A DNA stretch of 64,000 bases. Source: Isoetes taiwanensis. Its lineage: Eukaryota; Streptophyta; Lycopodiopsida; Isoetales; Isoetaceae. The notes below the pieces were generated by a model that was given only the letters and a program-made list of their open reading frames with translations, did not search any database and was not told the DNA's origin. The position numbers and the translations under genes are program-made. Shown here piece after piece: positions 31,308-42,614 of this stretch. Location of the stretch: assembly GCA_021234155.1 (NCBI GenBank), contig JAJEKV010000051.1, positions 62,001 through 126,000 of the forward strand, in the 5' to 3' direction. Every line of letters begins with the position of its first letter. Position 1 is the first letter of the stretch.

Positions 31308-32486
31308 TCATGGGAGGAGCTCCTTGTAGACGACATTGGTTGTAGTCTTTGTCTTATTGTCTTTGTCTAGGAGAATTAGGACATCTTCTCTTTTTCGTAT
31401 GCGAGTGAGTGCTGTGTAAAGTTGTCCATGTGCGAAGACTTCACTACGCAAGTCAATTACAATCTTGTCGAGTGTGAGGCCCAGGCAGCTGTTGAACGTT
31501 GTTGAATATGCAGGTCGTAGTGGCAGTTGGCATCGGTGGATTGTCCATGGCCATTTTTCTGGCTGACTGAAGAAGTCAACACGTGATATGTGGTGAATGT
31601 TGTCTCTTTGTTGTGGATCCCCTATGAGTAATTTTACTTGCATGAATCTGTTATGTAATGAGGTTATGATGACCCTAGCATTTTTAACGAGGCCTCTGTC
31701 CCTGTCGAGTGTCTTTGTGATGTGGCATATCGTATTGGGCTTTAGTCGAAGCTCGTGTTGTGGCAATGATGGGTCTCTGTAGCCGTTTAGAAAGTCTGTT
31801 GTTGCCATTGGGTGGTCATCTACGGTTTGGTCGTTTTCTGTTAGTCTGTCCACGCTATAGTAAGGTTTGTCTGGATCCGAGAGGAGTTGTATGACTGTGT
31901 CGTTAAATTCGTCGACAGTGATATTTTTAGGAGATAGGATTCCTCTGTTTTCACACGTTTCTGGTCCTTGATGATTTGTTTGTTGTATAGAAAATCAACT
32001 GCTTCTTGTGGGTTTGTCGTGGTTTCAAATAATGACAATGGCACGTTTTCGAGTAGAGTTCCTTCTCCAACGGCATTAACAAAAGAGACGAGTTCGGGAT
32101 CTCCGGGTTTCTGATTGGTTCATTGAGCTCAAGAATTTGGAAGTGGTTCCATAAGTGCGACGATATTATGGAAGCATTTATTGTTGCTGTCTTGCTTTCC
32201 TTTTTGACAATTGGTGCAACTTGTCTGAAGTCTCCTGCTGCTATAAATAGCTTCCCTTCAAAGGGTGCATTTGTCATTGATGAAAGGTATCGGGCTGATA
32301 TGTAATCCTGTACTTCATTCTTGGTGCGTGTATGTGTCGTATTGGATTGGTTCGTGGTGTTTGACTTCTCCTGCGGTTGTGATTGTATGTTGTGATTGAC
32401 TTCTCCTCTTTAGAACACTCAAGCTTCGATCGTCTAGATAAAGTAACATTGCTATGCTGCAAAGTGCTCACTACACGCCTTTTCAT
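31308..32486 (-). pseudogene. Helitron-type Pif1 helicase, C-terminal half (unit 2)
   Basis: Best copy of the helicase. The C-terminal 181 residues are open (31308-31853): VDRLTENDQTVDDHP, LPQHELRLKPN, NARVIITSLHNRF, STTFNSCLGLTLDKIVID, then VFAHGQLYTALTRIRKRED. The last blocks are the helicase motif V/VI region of Helitron helicases; TFNxCxGLTLD followed by FAHGQLYTA is the variant I associate with fungal and some non-angiosperm Helitrons, rather than the NKSQGQTL form usual in flowering plants. Upstream, 31951-32277 holds NAPFEGKLFIAAGDFRQVAP and LWNHFQILELNEP. Two frame changes separate the parts. No Rep/HUH domain is present nearby, so this is a remnant. Confidence 0.8.
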
Positions 32487-32589
32487 CTGGAAGAAATCTG
32501 CAACTGATCTCCTGGGACCCTCACTAATTTACTTATAACACCACACCGACAGGTATTTATAACAATTTTTTCCAAATCAGAATGGTACA

Positions 32590-32955
32590 TCAAAGGCTTA
32601 GGAAGCTTCGGTTCCAAACAATCGCTGAAATCATATTCCTCAAAGCTTAGCCCATACAGATGCTCTAAGCAAGTTCCATTCTCAATGCTTGTATGCCCAC
32701 ATTTTCGGGAAAGCTTATAAGAAAGGCGTCTTAAGCCATCGTCTGCAATGCGTTTATCCGAGCTGATAAAACTGCCCGATCCGATGCATGATCTTCTTTT
32801 CTAAAGAGGCCCAACAAAATTGACCTGAATTTAGAAAGGCCGACTGATGAAGATATATCTGATTGTTTGATCTGCTTTGTAGCGAAGAATTTGCTCTTCA
32901 AACACTGGAACAGGTCAAATAGATCCCCTTCGCAATAAAATTCGGTGCCCATGCT
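32590..32955 (-). pseudogene. Unrecognised exon-like region upstream of the helicase (unit 2)
   Basis: Starts MGTEFYCEGDLFDLFQCLKS and continues GLSKFRSILLGLFRKEDHAS. Frame-compatible with the unit 1 copy only over part of its length. Family unknown. Confidence 0.35.
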
Positions 32956-33420
32956 GTAACAATTGCACTACCTACCGTTCCAGAGGTTCCAGCAGTCTGG
33001 CTCCATGTAATAATCGTTGATTGCATACCAACTCCTTGAAAAATAATGTAGGCGGCTTTAGGAGAGGGCTTCCAGTTGTCTGCATCATCGTATCTTGCTC
33101 CCGGGGGAAGGGAGGGAGGAGGGCGGCAGGCTTGGGAGGGAGCTCTTGCAGGAAACAAAATGGGTCTGTAGTGTAGTCTGGAACAAAAAAGGGGCACCCA
33201 TAGTTCTAAATTTGACCTATTTTTTGCCGCAAAGATGGATATCTATAATTCCAAAAAGGCAGCTAGTAATCTTATATATAGGAAGAAAGATATGTCATGT
33301 ATCAAACCCTAGATTGGACGGATGTGATTGGTCATCCATTTGGGCGGTCGAGATTTAATCTTTTCGACTGTGTAGATGCGTTGATCCGATGGTAGAGATT
33401 TACTCGCTTCACTCCTATGG

Positions 33421-33842
33421 TCAAAAGTTTTTGGAAGGAGAAAAGGGCAAAAAGGAAGGGAGAAAAGGGAAAAGGGGGAAGGGAAAAAAGGAAAGGCGGA
33501 AAGGAAAAGGGAAAGGGAAAGACGAAAAAGAGAAAAAAATAAAATGGAAATGAAAGGGAAATGAAAAAAAGGAAAAGGGGAAACCAAAAGGGGATGGGGC
33601 AAATGAAAAGGGAAAATACAAAAGGGAAAAGCAGAGAGTGGGAAAAGGGAAGTGTGAAAGGAAAAAAGAACAGGAAAATGAGAATGGAAAAAAAGGAAAA
33701 AACGGCGAAGGGCAAAAGGGAAAAGGAAAAAAATGGAAGAGAAATTTTGAAAAAGGGAAAAAAGGTGAAATGGGAAAGCGGGTGTAGAAAAATGAAAAAA
33801 TAAAACGGGATACGTGAAAGGACAAAGGGTAAAGAAAAATAT
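33421..33842 (+). repeat. 0.42 kb polypurine tract (unit 2)
   Basis: Identical to 15661-16082 as far as I can compare, although such a sequence is prone to slippage and to alignment error. It contains almost no CAG or CTG sites, which fits the view that copy differences concentrate on those sites. Confidence 0.95.
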
Positions 33843-33843
33843 G

Positions 33844-33868
33844 AAGTCGTATTTAATTAAAGTGGGAC
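33844..33868 (+). repeat. Boundary motif TATTTAATTAAAGTGGGAC (unit 2)
   Basis: Copy of 16084-16108. Confidence 0.6.
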
Positions 33869-34263
33869 TCATTCCATTCCCATTTTTTTTCCAAACCCGG
33901 TTAATTTACATAAAAAGGAGCACCCCGACCCGAAAACTATCCTTAATTCGAATTTTTGAATAAAACTCTGCATCCAAGCTTTGCTGCAGTTTTCCCTGGT
34001 TAGCGAGTCGAGAACAAGAACAATGCAACCGAAACAAAGGAAATTCATTAAAGTTTGAAACCAAAGATCTAGTTGAAAAAGAATTTTTATTAATAAATTG
34101 AACAGGTACAATGTATTTTACATCGGACGCAGAGACCATGGTGGTCTTGCTGTCACTACAGTTACATCATCTTGGTAGGTGGTCCACCTTAGGGCATTAA
34201 CTAGCGGCGCTTCTTCACGCCGATTCGTAAGCCTTGGGGCAACCTTGAAGAGTGTGGAATGCC

Positions 34264-34656
34264 TCACGTGGAGGTGCCTCGAGCTACGGCCGACACCGCC
34301 CACCCGACTTCTCCACTCGCCTCCCGCAGCCTTCCATCGAATATGCTCCTTCCCCAACCTCCGTGGATGTTATGCAATGCTTGCAAGATGCTTTGAGCTT
34401 CCTGGACTTTCTCTTTGTTCTTCGCTTGTTCTTTATCCCCAGGGTGTAGCGAGCAACCTCTGAATTCGCGAGCAACCTTATCCCAAAGGCCGGGCAAGAG
34501 TGTAGCGTGGATAGGGATCCGTGCTGCATCGGTATTTCTTCCGCCTTGAGCGGGATCATGCCGCTGGAGCGGTCTCTCGTGATGCCCGCCCGGGATGCGG
34601 CTTTGGTGTCGGATCTGTGCCTGAACCATCTGGAGCAAGGAGAGTATGATTAACAA
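34264..34656 (-). pseudogene. Unrecognised exon at the 3' end of the minus-strand locus (unit 2)
   Basis: Contains LWDKVAREFRGCSLHPGDK, then KNKEKVQEAQSILQALHNIH and WGRSIFDGRLREASGEVGWA. Mostly helical, charged sequence. A Myb/trihelix-like origin is only a guess from the WDKVAREF block. Confidence 0.3.
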
Positions 34657-34760
34657 TTACGGTGCGATTAGTCAAAACGAAGAAAAGAATGTTGAAATCA
34701 AATTACAATGGAGAACATTCATTCCATACAACTGCATCCAATGACGTGGGAAGTAGTGTC

Positions 34761-34968
34761 TTTTCGACTCGCGAAGTCGAGAAAGGCCCATAAAAGTGAA
34801 AGTACAACCCGGTGCCTTTTCGACTCGCGAGTCGAGAAAGGCCCGTGAAACGCAACGTAGAAGCATTATCATAATAGATTGTGGGCTGCATCCAATCCAC
34901 ACAATCAAACATACAAATGGTCTCATCAACAGACAAGCATGCCTTTCGACTCGTGAGTCGAGAAAGGC
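34761..34968 (+). repeat. Palindrome cluster 1 (unit 2)
   Basis: Copies at 34761-34784 (extra A), 34817-34840 (core CTCGACTCGCGAGTCGAG lacking only the first C) and 34941-34968 (centre CGTG). Confidence 0.85.
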
Positions 34969-35260
34969 ATCGAAAAACTCAATATACAAGTATATTCATT
35001 ACAAAATGTTCAAGACATGTGTTCACGTTTGTTTACAATATTCACACAATTTGACTATCTCAAAGCGAGGTCACTCTTCTTGTTCACCAAAATATTTGTC
35101 GCCCATAGCTTTCATGATCGCCTTGCTCTGGATCGGGTTCCGTGAGGCTCGGATAGTTCCTAATCACATCGGGCGACAAGAATGGCAAAGAGGGATTCCG
35201 CCAAGACAGACACGGTCCAAGGACAACCACCTATCCTCTCATATTCTTGGTCGATATGGC

Positions 35261-35770
35261 TTAGCAATGATTGTATTTTATGGCGTTATGATAGCACTTG
35301 TAGGCGGAGTCGTCTATGATCAGCGTGTTGTGTTTGCCATAGTCCTGGAATTGCTCATAAACCCTGTCCAGCCTTTTCACCATTATAGGCTTCCCCTTTG
35401 TGATGGCTGGATCGAGGTCCGACACATGCTCGACCCTTTCGCTTCCCCAAACAAACTTGAACTTCAAAACTGGAAGGCCGAGAACACCAAGAACATTGAC
35501 GATATTTTTCTTTGCCATACAAGACCATATGGCCACTTCGAATCCCCGTTCCAGGCACCATTCAACAATTTCCTTAGCTCTAGGCCTCGGATACACTATT
35601 TTATGCTCCGTTCTGGTCGGGATCTGCGAGGTATTAATCTCGGGGACGTCTTTATCGTGGTATACTGCAGCTAATACTCCATTGACGTCAAATATTACAA
35701 GCTTGGCGGGACCAGCTGGATCCCAGTTGGAGTTTGGCTCTGACCATATTTCCGGTTCATCGGGATCCAA
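35261..35770 (-). CDS. FCP1/NIF-like HAD phosphatase domain
   Basis: A 169-residue open frame that keeps the landmarks of the FCP1 homology (NLI-interacting factor) domain of the HAD superfamily: LVIFDVNGVL (nucleophile Asp28; the usual DxD second Asp is Asn), RPRAKEIVEWCLERGFEVAI followed by WS (motif II), FVWGSERV, a Lys in KGKPIMVKRL, and NTLIIDDSAYKC (the paired acidic residues). Plant proteins with DVNG in place of DLDG are common. In the family these enzymes dephosphorylate Ser/Thr; whether the Asn variant is active is uncertain. The sequence goes on as NAIKYNTIIAKPYRPRI if the last few codons are read in another frame. It is probably an exon of the longer minus-strand locus or captured host sequence. 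Confidence 0.75.
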   Translation of the reverse strand: MDPDEPEIWSEPNSNWDPAGPAKLVIFDVNGVLAAVYHDKDVPEINTSQIPTRTEHKIVYPRPRAKEIVEWCLERGFEVAIWSCMAKKNIVNVLGVLGLPVLKFKFVWGSERVEHVSDLDPAITKGKPIMVKRLDRVYEQFQDYGKHNTLIIDDSAYKCYHNAIKYNHC

Positions 35771-35948
35771 ATGCGGATCATTATCTTTTCGGGTCCTTTC
35801 TGGCTGTGAGCAGTGTCTTGCTCTGGATTGTCTTTGGGGAGTGCATTCTCCTCCTCGCTACGTGAACCGCCGGTATCCAATGACAATGATCCGGAGTCGT
35901 TGACATGGAACTCCCTGAAATGATGACATCTGTCAGAAAGGAAATGAG

Positions 35949-36028
35949 TTTTCTCGACTCGCGAGTCGAGAATGAAAAGAAAAGGTATTGAAAGGAACGA
36001 AGTTTTCTCGACTCGCGAAGTCGAGAAA
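35949..36028 (+). repeat. Palindrome cluster 2 (unit 2)
   Basis: Two copies at 35949-35973 and 36003-36028, 54 bases apart, between the FCP1-like exon and the next upstream exon. Confidence 0.85.
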
Positions 36029-36067
36029 CACCGATAGAGCAAAGTAAACTCACCTCAATCTCGATTC

Positions 36068-36837
36068 TCAAGAATGTGTTGGCAAAGATCCCGGTCTAAA
36101 CCTTCGACATTCACGCCTCACGCCGCCTTGGTCTCCCTCGCCCTCGCCGCCTTTATCGCTTCCATTTGTCTTCCTCCCCTTGAAATGCTCATGAAGCAGA
36201 TCCAGGTATGACCGAATGGTTTCAATTATGTCCTTATTTCCAACCACGGATATAGGTTTCATTCCAAACAGCATAGCCCCCGAGAGAACAGGCCATTCAT
36301 GTACCACTTTCGATACAATTTGATCTTCCCGACCAAGCTGGTTATGAAGTACTACTTGATAACTCTTGGCCGGATAGGAATTCTATGTATAGGACCTGTC
36401 GCACCATCTTTGCTGACCTTGTCCATCGATGGAACATCCTCCATAAATCTGCCCCCCTTCCAGGGTTCCATCTGCTCTTGAGAGATCATGAACCTGTCGA
36501 GATAATGATGCTCGCTAGACCACCACTTATCCGTGTCTACACCGATCTTGAAATCAAAACCAAAACTATGTTGGCAAAGCTTTGTGCCTTGGCAAGCCAA
36601 GTCTACACTCATGATCAAGTTCAGATATGGAGTACATGATCTTGTTGGTGAAGTTAATATCACTGCCCATTGGGAGAGAAAGCTAGTTTGTCCGATTGCC
36701 CGGCATGCAAAAAAGACAAGGAAACCGAAAGTATCCGGTCGGTCATGTCCGTGACACGCCTTGTACCATCGCTCTATGTCAGCCTTTGTCATAAAAAGGG
36801 TGGGGTCTTCGATCATATTGATGACAAATAGTGCCAC
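36068..36837 (-). CDS. Unrecognised exon of the minus-strand locus (unit 2)
   Basis: A 161-residue frame (36352-36837) reads well: TLFMTKADIERWYKACHGHD, DTFGFLVFFACRAIGQTSF, KIGVDTDKWWSSEHHYLDRF and SQEQMEPWKGGRFMEDVPSM. A second frame continues as FGMKPISVVGNKDIIETIRS to 36068. The two are separated by a stop at about 36352. It has globular composition with aromatic and charged residues, and no family I recognise. It lies between palindrome clusters 2 and 3. Confidence 0.4.
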
Positions 36838-36963
36838 GGGTCAGTGCCGCCTGCACCACCAAATCCCTTGTGTCCCAAAGTTACCGTAAATGGGGAGCTA
36901 TCGCCGGGCCTTTAAATGGGACCCCCCCAATTCAAGCTTCCTCTTCGAATTGCCATAGCACGC

Positions 36964-37699
36964 TCAGTGGAAAGGAAGGGTTTTAACGTTACGCTTCAGC
37001 TTGGTGTTGATGTAGGGTTGACATAGACGGTTCAATTCCTTCATGTCTTCCTCATCAAGGGCAGCCTTTTCCCTTGTAATAATCAAAGTCATGGTATTCA
37101 TTAGATGCAACGCTGCGTAACTCCCGCGGATGCCTTCTTCTAATGCGCCGCCGCTTTTAGGACTCGTGGCATAATCCTTTGCGCCCCGCATTTTAGAACT
37201 CCTAGTCTTCCTTAGCGGGATTGTTCCATCCAAGATTACGCTTTGCGTGTCAAGTGTTTCTTTTGTCCGTGAGGCCCTCGATCCCTCTTCATGAACCGCT
37301 TGTCAAACAACTTGGGGTCCGCCTCGATGGAAATTCTCCATTGCCGCCCTTCAACTTGCCTCTTGTCCATTGAGCCCATATCTCAGTCCATTTCTCCCCT
37401 GCATCTCGCTGCTAAGAATGAGGTCATATTGGTCCGAGAGAGACTCCCCCGCTTTCCTTGGTGTTTCTTCTTCTTCTCCTCTTCATCCTCTCCCTCATCA
37501 TCTTCCTCGCCCTCCAGCCAGTAACATATCCGCATAGTTTCTCAAAGGTCTTCCACTTATCCGAGGGAGCCCTCAGATCCTTTAGGACGCCGAGGACAAC
37601 CCAATGCTTTCCACTTTTGCCTAGCGTATGACCTGGTCGATAAGGGCTGCGATTCACCAATGTACCAATGTCGAGCATGATAGTATCTACAAACACCAA
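36964..37699 (-). pseudogene. Unrecognised exons of the minus-strand locus (unit 2)
   Basis: Readable parts: KAALDEEDMKELNRLCQPYI and KLKRNVKTLPFH at the 3' side, and SGKHWVVLGVLKDLR, SDKWKTFEKLCGYV plus an Arg/Lys/Glu run at the 5' side. Frames break between them, partly at CAG/CTG sites. Confidence 0.4.
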
Positions 37700-37723
37700 A
37701 TAAACAAGAATAGTAGCTTCGGG

Positions 37724-37930
37724 TTTTCGACTCGCGAAGTCGAGAAAGTCCCTTGAATGTCTAATTTTCTTTTACTTCTCTAGGTTTTCTCGACTCGCGA
37801 GTCGAGAAAGCTCTGCATCCTTTGATTTTCTGTGTTCCCCTGGCTTTCTCGACTCGCGAGTTGAGAAACCCCAGTGATAATCGGGAAATGTTAGGATGGT
37901 AGGGCTTTTCGACTTCGCGAAATGAGAATG
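37724..37930 (+). repeat. Palindrome cluster 3, regularly spaced (unit 2)
   Basis: Four copies about 60 bases apart near 37724, 37785, 37844 and 37906. The second (37785-37808) is a perfect 24-base palindrome; the first and fourth have one extra or changed base in the right arm. Spacer sequences match those of unit 1. Confidence 0.9.
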
Positions 37931-37999
37931 GAAAGAATCGAGAGTTATTTACCTTACGAGCCGGCACTCGGGCCGCTATTGTCGGCAGCGTGGCTACGC

Positions 38000-39245
38000 C
38001 GCCGCCTTCCGGTTCTCGGGCGCCTCCGTGAAAAGAACTCTGCACTCTCGCTTGGCATATCTATCCTTGATCCTTTGCGGCACCTCCTTCTCCGTCTGCA
38101 ATACTTGCGCGCCCTCTTTGAATGCCGACCGGCCCACTACCCGTTAACCGGACGCTTTTCCCTTCAGGTCTTCCTCAGACTTCCAGCTGAACAACTGACC
38201 GGTCGATCTGCTAAAAGGTATGACATCCGCAGGCATTGGATCTGCAACAGGATGTCGCACCATCAGGTTCAGAATCTCCAGCATGTGTGCTGGATTAAAT
38301 TCCCTGTGGTTGAACAAGACGGCATCTCCCGTGCAAACCTTCAGCCGTCTGATGTCCAGCAGCAGCTTGTGTGATATTCCCAATGGATAATACCGAGCCG
38401 GCCCGCTCCATTTTCTCGCGGCCCCTCTCGCGGAAATCCTCGGTCCGATCATCCGATCCATTATTGGGGAGTCGACCATATCTTCGCCTCCTTTCGCCAT
38501 CCGCTTCCTCCCGTGTGGTGTCATCTTCTCCATCTTTGGTCTTTGGCGGACTTTTTTCTCAGATGAACCACAACTTCATTCCCCATCGCAGAGTGTTGTA
38601 GAGTCTTCAAAGACAAGAGAAGTGAAGCTCCCCGTATTGAAATGCTTTTTCCCTAACTCGAAATCTCCATTCCAAGCTCCCTCGGATGTTAGGGTTCCGC
38701 CTCCTTCATCCCTTCCGGATCCTTCCACCCAAGGTTCTCGACAATTTAAAGGCTTTGGCCTTTTTCGGTGCTCCTTCGCCTTGCTCATGGAAGAGTGAGA
38801 ATAATTTGAAACCGATAATTTTTGGTGTGATAGAACTTACTCTTTCGGCAGTCCTCGACATGTAGTGTTAAATGCTTCGACGGGCCGAGTGAGGAGAGCA
38901 CAACACCCATTTTCTTGTACTTGTCTCCGGAGCTCTTCTTGTCCCTTTGGTGGAGAAACAGATCTTTCTCCTTCCCACTTGTTGATACCTCGACATACCA
39001 CCAAGAATCTGGCCTGGTGTGTCAAGAAGCTCTATCTCCAATCCCTCGATGATGAAGAACGGAGTTCGCCGCTGATCACTAGTGAGTCCGCGGTGAATGC
39101 CGCAAGAAGAAAGGATGGATCGGTTAAGGTATTCGACAAAAGATAAACCGTGAGCTCACACCGGGGGTGTTTGTCTTCTTCTTCTTGGTGCCGCTAGAAC
39201 TAGCATCCCTCCCGGCGCCTCGCTTTCTTGGACGGAGTCGCCATG
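38000..39245 (-). pseudogene. N-terminal exons of the minus-strand locus (unit 2), unrecognised
   Basis: Starts near 39243 (ATGGCGACTCCGTCC). Contains HLTLHVED-type sequence and, at 38144-38533, KLLLDIRRLKVCTGDAVLFN, AHMLEILNLMVRHPVADPMP and DVIPFSRSTGQLFSWKSEED in overlapping frames. I could not assign a family. Confidence 0.4.
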
Positions 39246-39393
39246 TTCAGATGCCCCCCTCATCCTCTTCCCCGATCGGACCCCTCTGTAAATTAAGTTT
39301 CTTCCGCGTTGTGAGTTTTAGGACCGCATGTAAAAAGATCGGGCGTGTTCTTTAGTCCGAATTTAAGGACATGCAATCATTTATGAAAAAAAA

Positions 39394-39430
39394 GCGGGCT
39401 AAGGGTACAAGACGGTCGCCTTTAGCCCGC
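39394..39430 (+). repeat. Inverted repeat GCGGGCTAA/TTAGCCCGC (unit 2)
   Basis: Unit 2 copy of 21612-21651. Confidence 0.75.
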
Positions 39431-40147
39431 CCAAACACTATTTCAAATTTAATCACATCAAGGGACTTAGTGAGCGGAGCGTAGTTTATCTTGGATCGCG
39501 GCATTGGCTTAACTTTGAGTTCTGGAGGCGCAGCATCGATCGTAGTTTACTTCCGAATGGCGCCGCGACGCTGTAAGTCGCTAATGGCGCTTTGCATATG
39601 TGTGTTTTTCCTGACAGGCCCTATTGCAAGCGATTGATTTGATCGATGAGCACGGAGCTAAGGTAGGAAGCGGAGAGGAGCCGCCGCATTACCGGAACTC
39701 TACACCGCCGTGCCATGGAGCCGGGATACGCGAGAATCGTAGTGACACAAGTATTAGATGCTAATACACTCTTGATGAGACCGGACGTAAGAAGCAAAGA
39801 CTCTAGGTGAGGTCGCGGGATCCGTGGATACAAAGGCCCAAGGAATTACCGCATGAAGAGGTGAGTTTGAGAGATGCCTATGTTATTTCGCTTGTAGAAC
39901 ATGCCGCCCGTGGTTTAAATAATGGAACCGGGCCGATAAGCTCGACGGATTCATCGTTTCCTTGTCCAACATTTTTCAGCTTCGAGAGATGATTTACTGG
40001 GCTGAGAGATGCTCTACGAGGAAACAATGGATCGGGGTAAAGAACAGGCCGCTTTTTAGGTGTATTTTTTCATGGATCATTTTCTTGGAATGTTGTACAT
40101 AGATCGGGCTAGGTCTAAGGCCCGGAGATGCGGTTCAAATGCATCCT

Positions 40148-41228
40148 CTTGTAGTTAGTCGGAGGGGCCTCACCCGGTCCGGAACCACTCGGGCCGCAAT
40201 ATTCGAGGAAGATGGTTCAAGGAGAGTGGCTCGATAAAGCTAGAGGCACTTGGAACTAAAAAACAGAGAACAGAAAGTGCAATAGTTGTAGAGAATGCAA
40301 GCCTTGGCTTCCTCTCTGTGGTTTCCCTGTGGTTAGTTGTAGAGGCCTCCACCCAGTCCGAGCCCCTCCCCTTCGCGATATTCGCCGAAGATGGTTCAAG
40401 GAGAGTGGCTCGACCGGGTAGAGGCCACCGCCACCACAATAATGTGAGAATTGGTTGGTTAGAGGATTCTCGACTAGCCAGTCGAGAATGCATTCGTTGG
40501 TTGTGTACAAGATAATTTGACCGCAAGTCGAGAATGCCTTAGCCATCGAGAACTCCTGGGATGGTACACATGGAGTGCTTAGGTTAGTAAGGCATTCCCA
40601 CTCATGAGCCGAGAATGCATACAAAGAAGCTTCTCGTGGTTTCCCCTGTGGTTAGTTGTAGAGGCCTCCACCCAATCAGAGCCCATCTCCTTCGCAATAA
40701 GGGCTAAGATGGTTCAAGGAGACGGTCTTTGATTGGGTAGAGGCCACCGCGACCACAATACGTGAGAATTTAAAGCAGAGTTGGCCTCGCAGACAGCCAA
40801 AACCACTTCCCTCTCGCAATGTCCGAGGAAGATAGAAGGAGAGTGGTTAAGACCGCTCGCAGCCAGCTCTAGAGTGCACTAGAGTTTCGGCGCTTTCCGA
40901 CTCACGAAGTCGAGAAAGTCTGGTTAGTCGCCGAGGCCTCCACCCGGGCCGGAGCCCCCCTTCGCAATATTCGGCGAGCATGGTTCAAGGAGAGTGACTC
41001 GGACGGGTGGAGGCACCGCGACCGCATTAAAGGGCCATTGATTGTAGATGACATTCTCGACTCACGAAGTCGAGAAGGCTGCAGCAGCTTTAAAAAGAAT
41101 GTGAAGACATTGGGTAGCCGTGGTAATCTTCGGTCAGCGAGTCGAGAATCTCAATCGCCAACAGCCCGTAGTGTACATTCTCTTCGCCGCTGAAGTCGAG
41201 AAGTTCTCGACTCGCCAGTCGAAGAAGA
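40148..41228 (+). ncRNA. Array of five foldbacks alternating with palindromes (unit 2)
   Basis: Same layout as 22370-23435. Best stems: hairpin 2 near 40330-40440 (CCACCCAGTCCGAGCC with GGCTCGACCGGGTAGAGG); hairpin 3 near 40648-40757, CCCAATC 40671-40677 with GATTGGG 40731-40737; hairpin 5 near 40930-41030, CCTCCACCCG 40937-40946 with CGGGTGGAGG 41004-41013. The three stems differ in sequence but stay paired. Palindromes lie at 40468-40491, 40894-40918, 41052-41076 and 41206-41228. Confidence 0.6.
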
Positions 41229-42171
41229 AGGCCTATACTTCCCGGACTGCTGGCAAGCTGAAGTATTCTCAACTCGCCACACCCCCGCATGTCTCCCCGC
41301 AGTGGGAGGATATGCCGTGAGTTAGAAATGCATTCTGTGAAGCAATTCCTATTCTTAGTTCTTACCGGGAGAAAAACATTCCTAGTTATGTTCATTTATG
41401 AAACATTCTTAGACAGTTTAGCTATATCTTTTGTGAATCTCTTCATTAATGCTCGCAATATCTTACTTCCTAACACCTGCCTCTCGGATGAGTGACATCT
41501 CGGTTGCTTGCTACTACTCTAACCACTATTCTCACTTGTGCCTGTCAGATAATGTATTCAATTCAACCACAAGCAAGAAAAAAGATAACAAAAAACAGTA
41601 AAACAATACAAAAGGAAAACAGATAATGAGAGAGATTAGTGAGATTAATGAGAAAACAGAGAATGCTGGAGACAAATGAGATTAATGAGAAAATAGAGAA
41701 CAAAGACATTGAGAAATGAGATTAAAAAAGGGTATGATATTACAAAAACATACCTGGAAGATTTGCTGGATGAGGAGGAGGCTTCCATGTTCGATTCCAT
41801 GTGGGTATAGTCGTTCGCAAAGCGTGAATAAGGATTTGTGGTCAAATTGTATCGTGGATTAATAAGAGCCTCTAACAAAGTAATATAAGTAAAAATGCAA
41901 GAAAGGACTTACGTAAAACTAAAAAGCAAAGACTAAAAGGGCCTCACTTTCTTCTCGGCAAGAACGCCCGCCGAACACTCAATCAAGGCGCGAGAACTTA
42001 CAAGGCTGAAGCCCCCCGATCCGGTCGACCAAGCCGCTGTCATAAGATGGCCTTGAATGGTTTCGGTTCGATCGATCGCCTGATCGGAAAAGCGGGCGCT
42101 TAAGGAAAATACAGAGCTCGAAGAGTGATCAGAGAAAACAGGGGAGGAAGAATGGTCGGGGGGGAGAGGAA

Positions 42172-42201
42172 GAGGGTGCAGTTAATTCTGGCTGCACCCT
42201 C
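42172..42201 (+). repeat. Perfect 10-bp hairpin GAGGGTGCAG (unit 2)
   Basis: Copy of 24368-24397; arms and loop are identical. Confidence 0.75.
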
Positions 42202-42344
42202 GAACCTCGTAAAAGTGCAATAATAAACTTCCATCACGCAGGGCCATGCCCTCCATGTGGCAAGTATGGGGTTGTCGACATGGCCACGCTTTCACCTCTC
42301 GAGGAGGAGTTTAACGTGGCCATCACAAGATATGAAAGGTTAGG

Positions 42345-42602
42345 TTATATGTTTATATATGTTACCTTATATATTTAATATGTTTTCAATGGTTGAATAG
42401 TTTCAATGGTTATATATGGTTACAATGTTTACATATGGTTTAGAATGAGTATGGTTGTATGGTTTAATATGGTTATATGATTTTAGTTAATATGGTTGTA
42501 TGATTTAATATGGTTATATTTAATATGTTTGTATGGTTTTATATGGTTCATATGGTCATATTTGTGGTGTTTGGGGCTATATGGTTTTAATGTGAGCTTT
42601 TT
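42345..42602 (+). repeat. AT-rich ATGGTTATAT low-complexity tract (unit 2)
   Basis: Copy of 24538-24792, nearly identical; it contains no CAG or CTG. Confidence 0.8.
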
Positions 42603-42614
42603 CATTCAGGGTGC

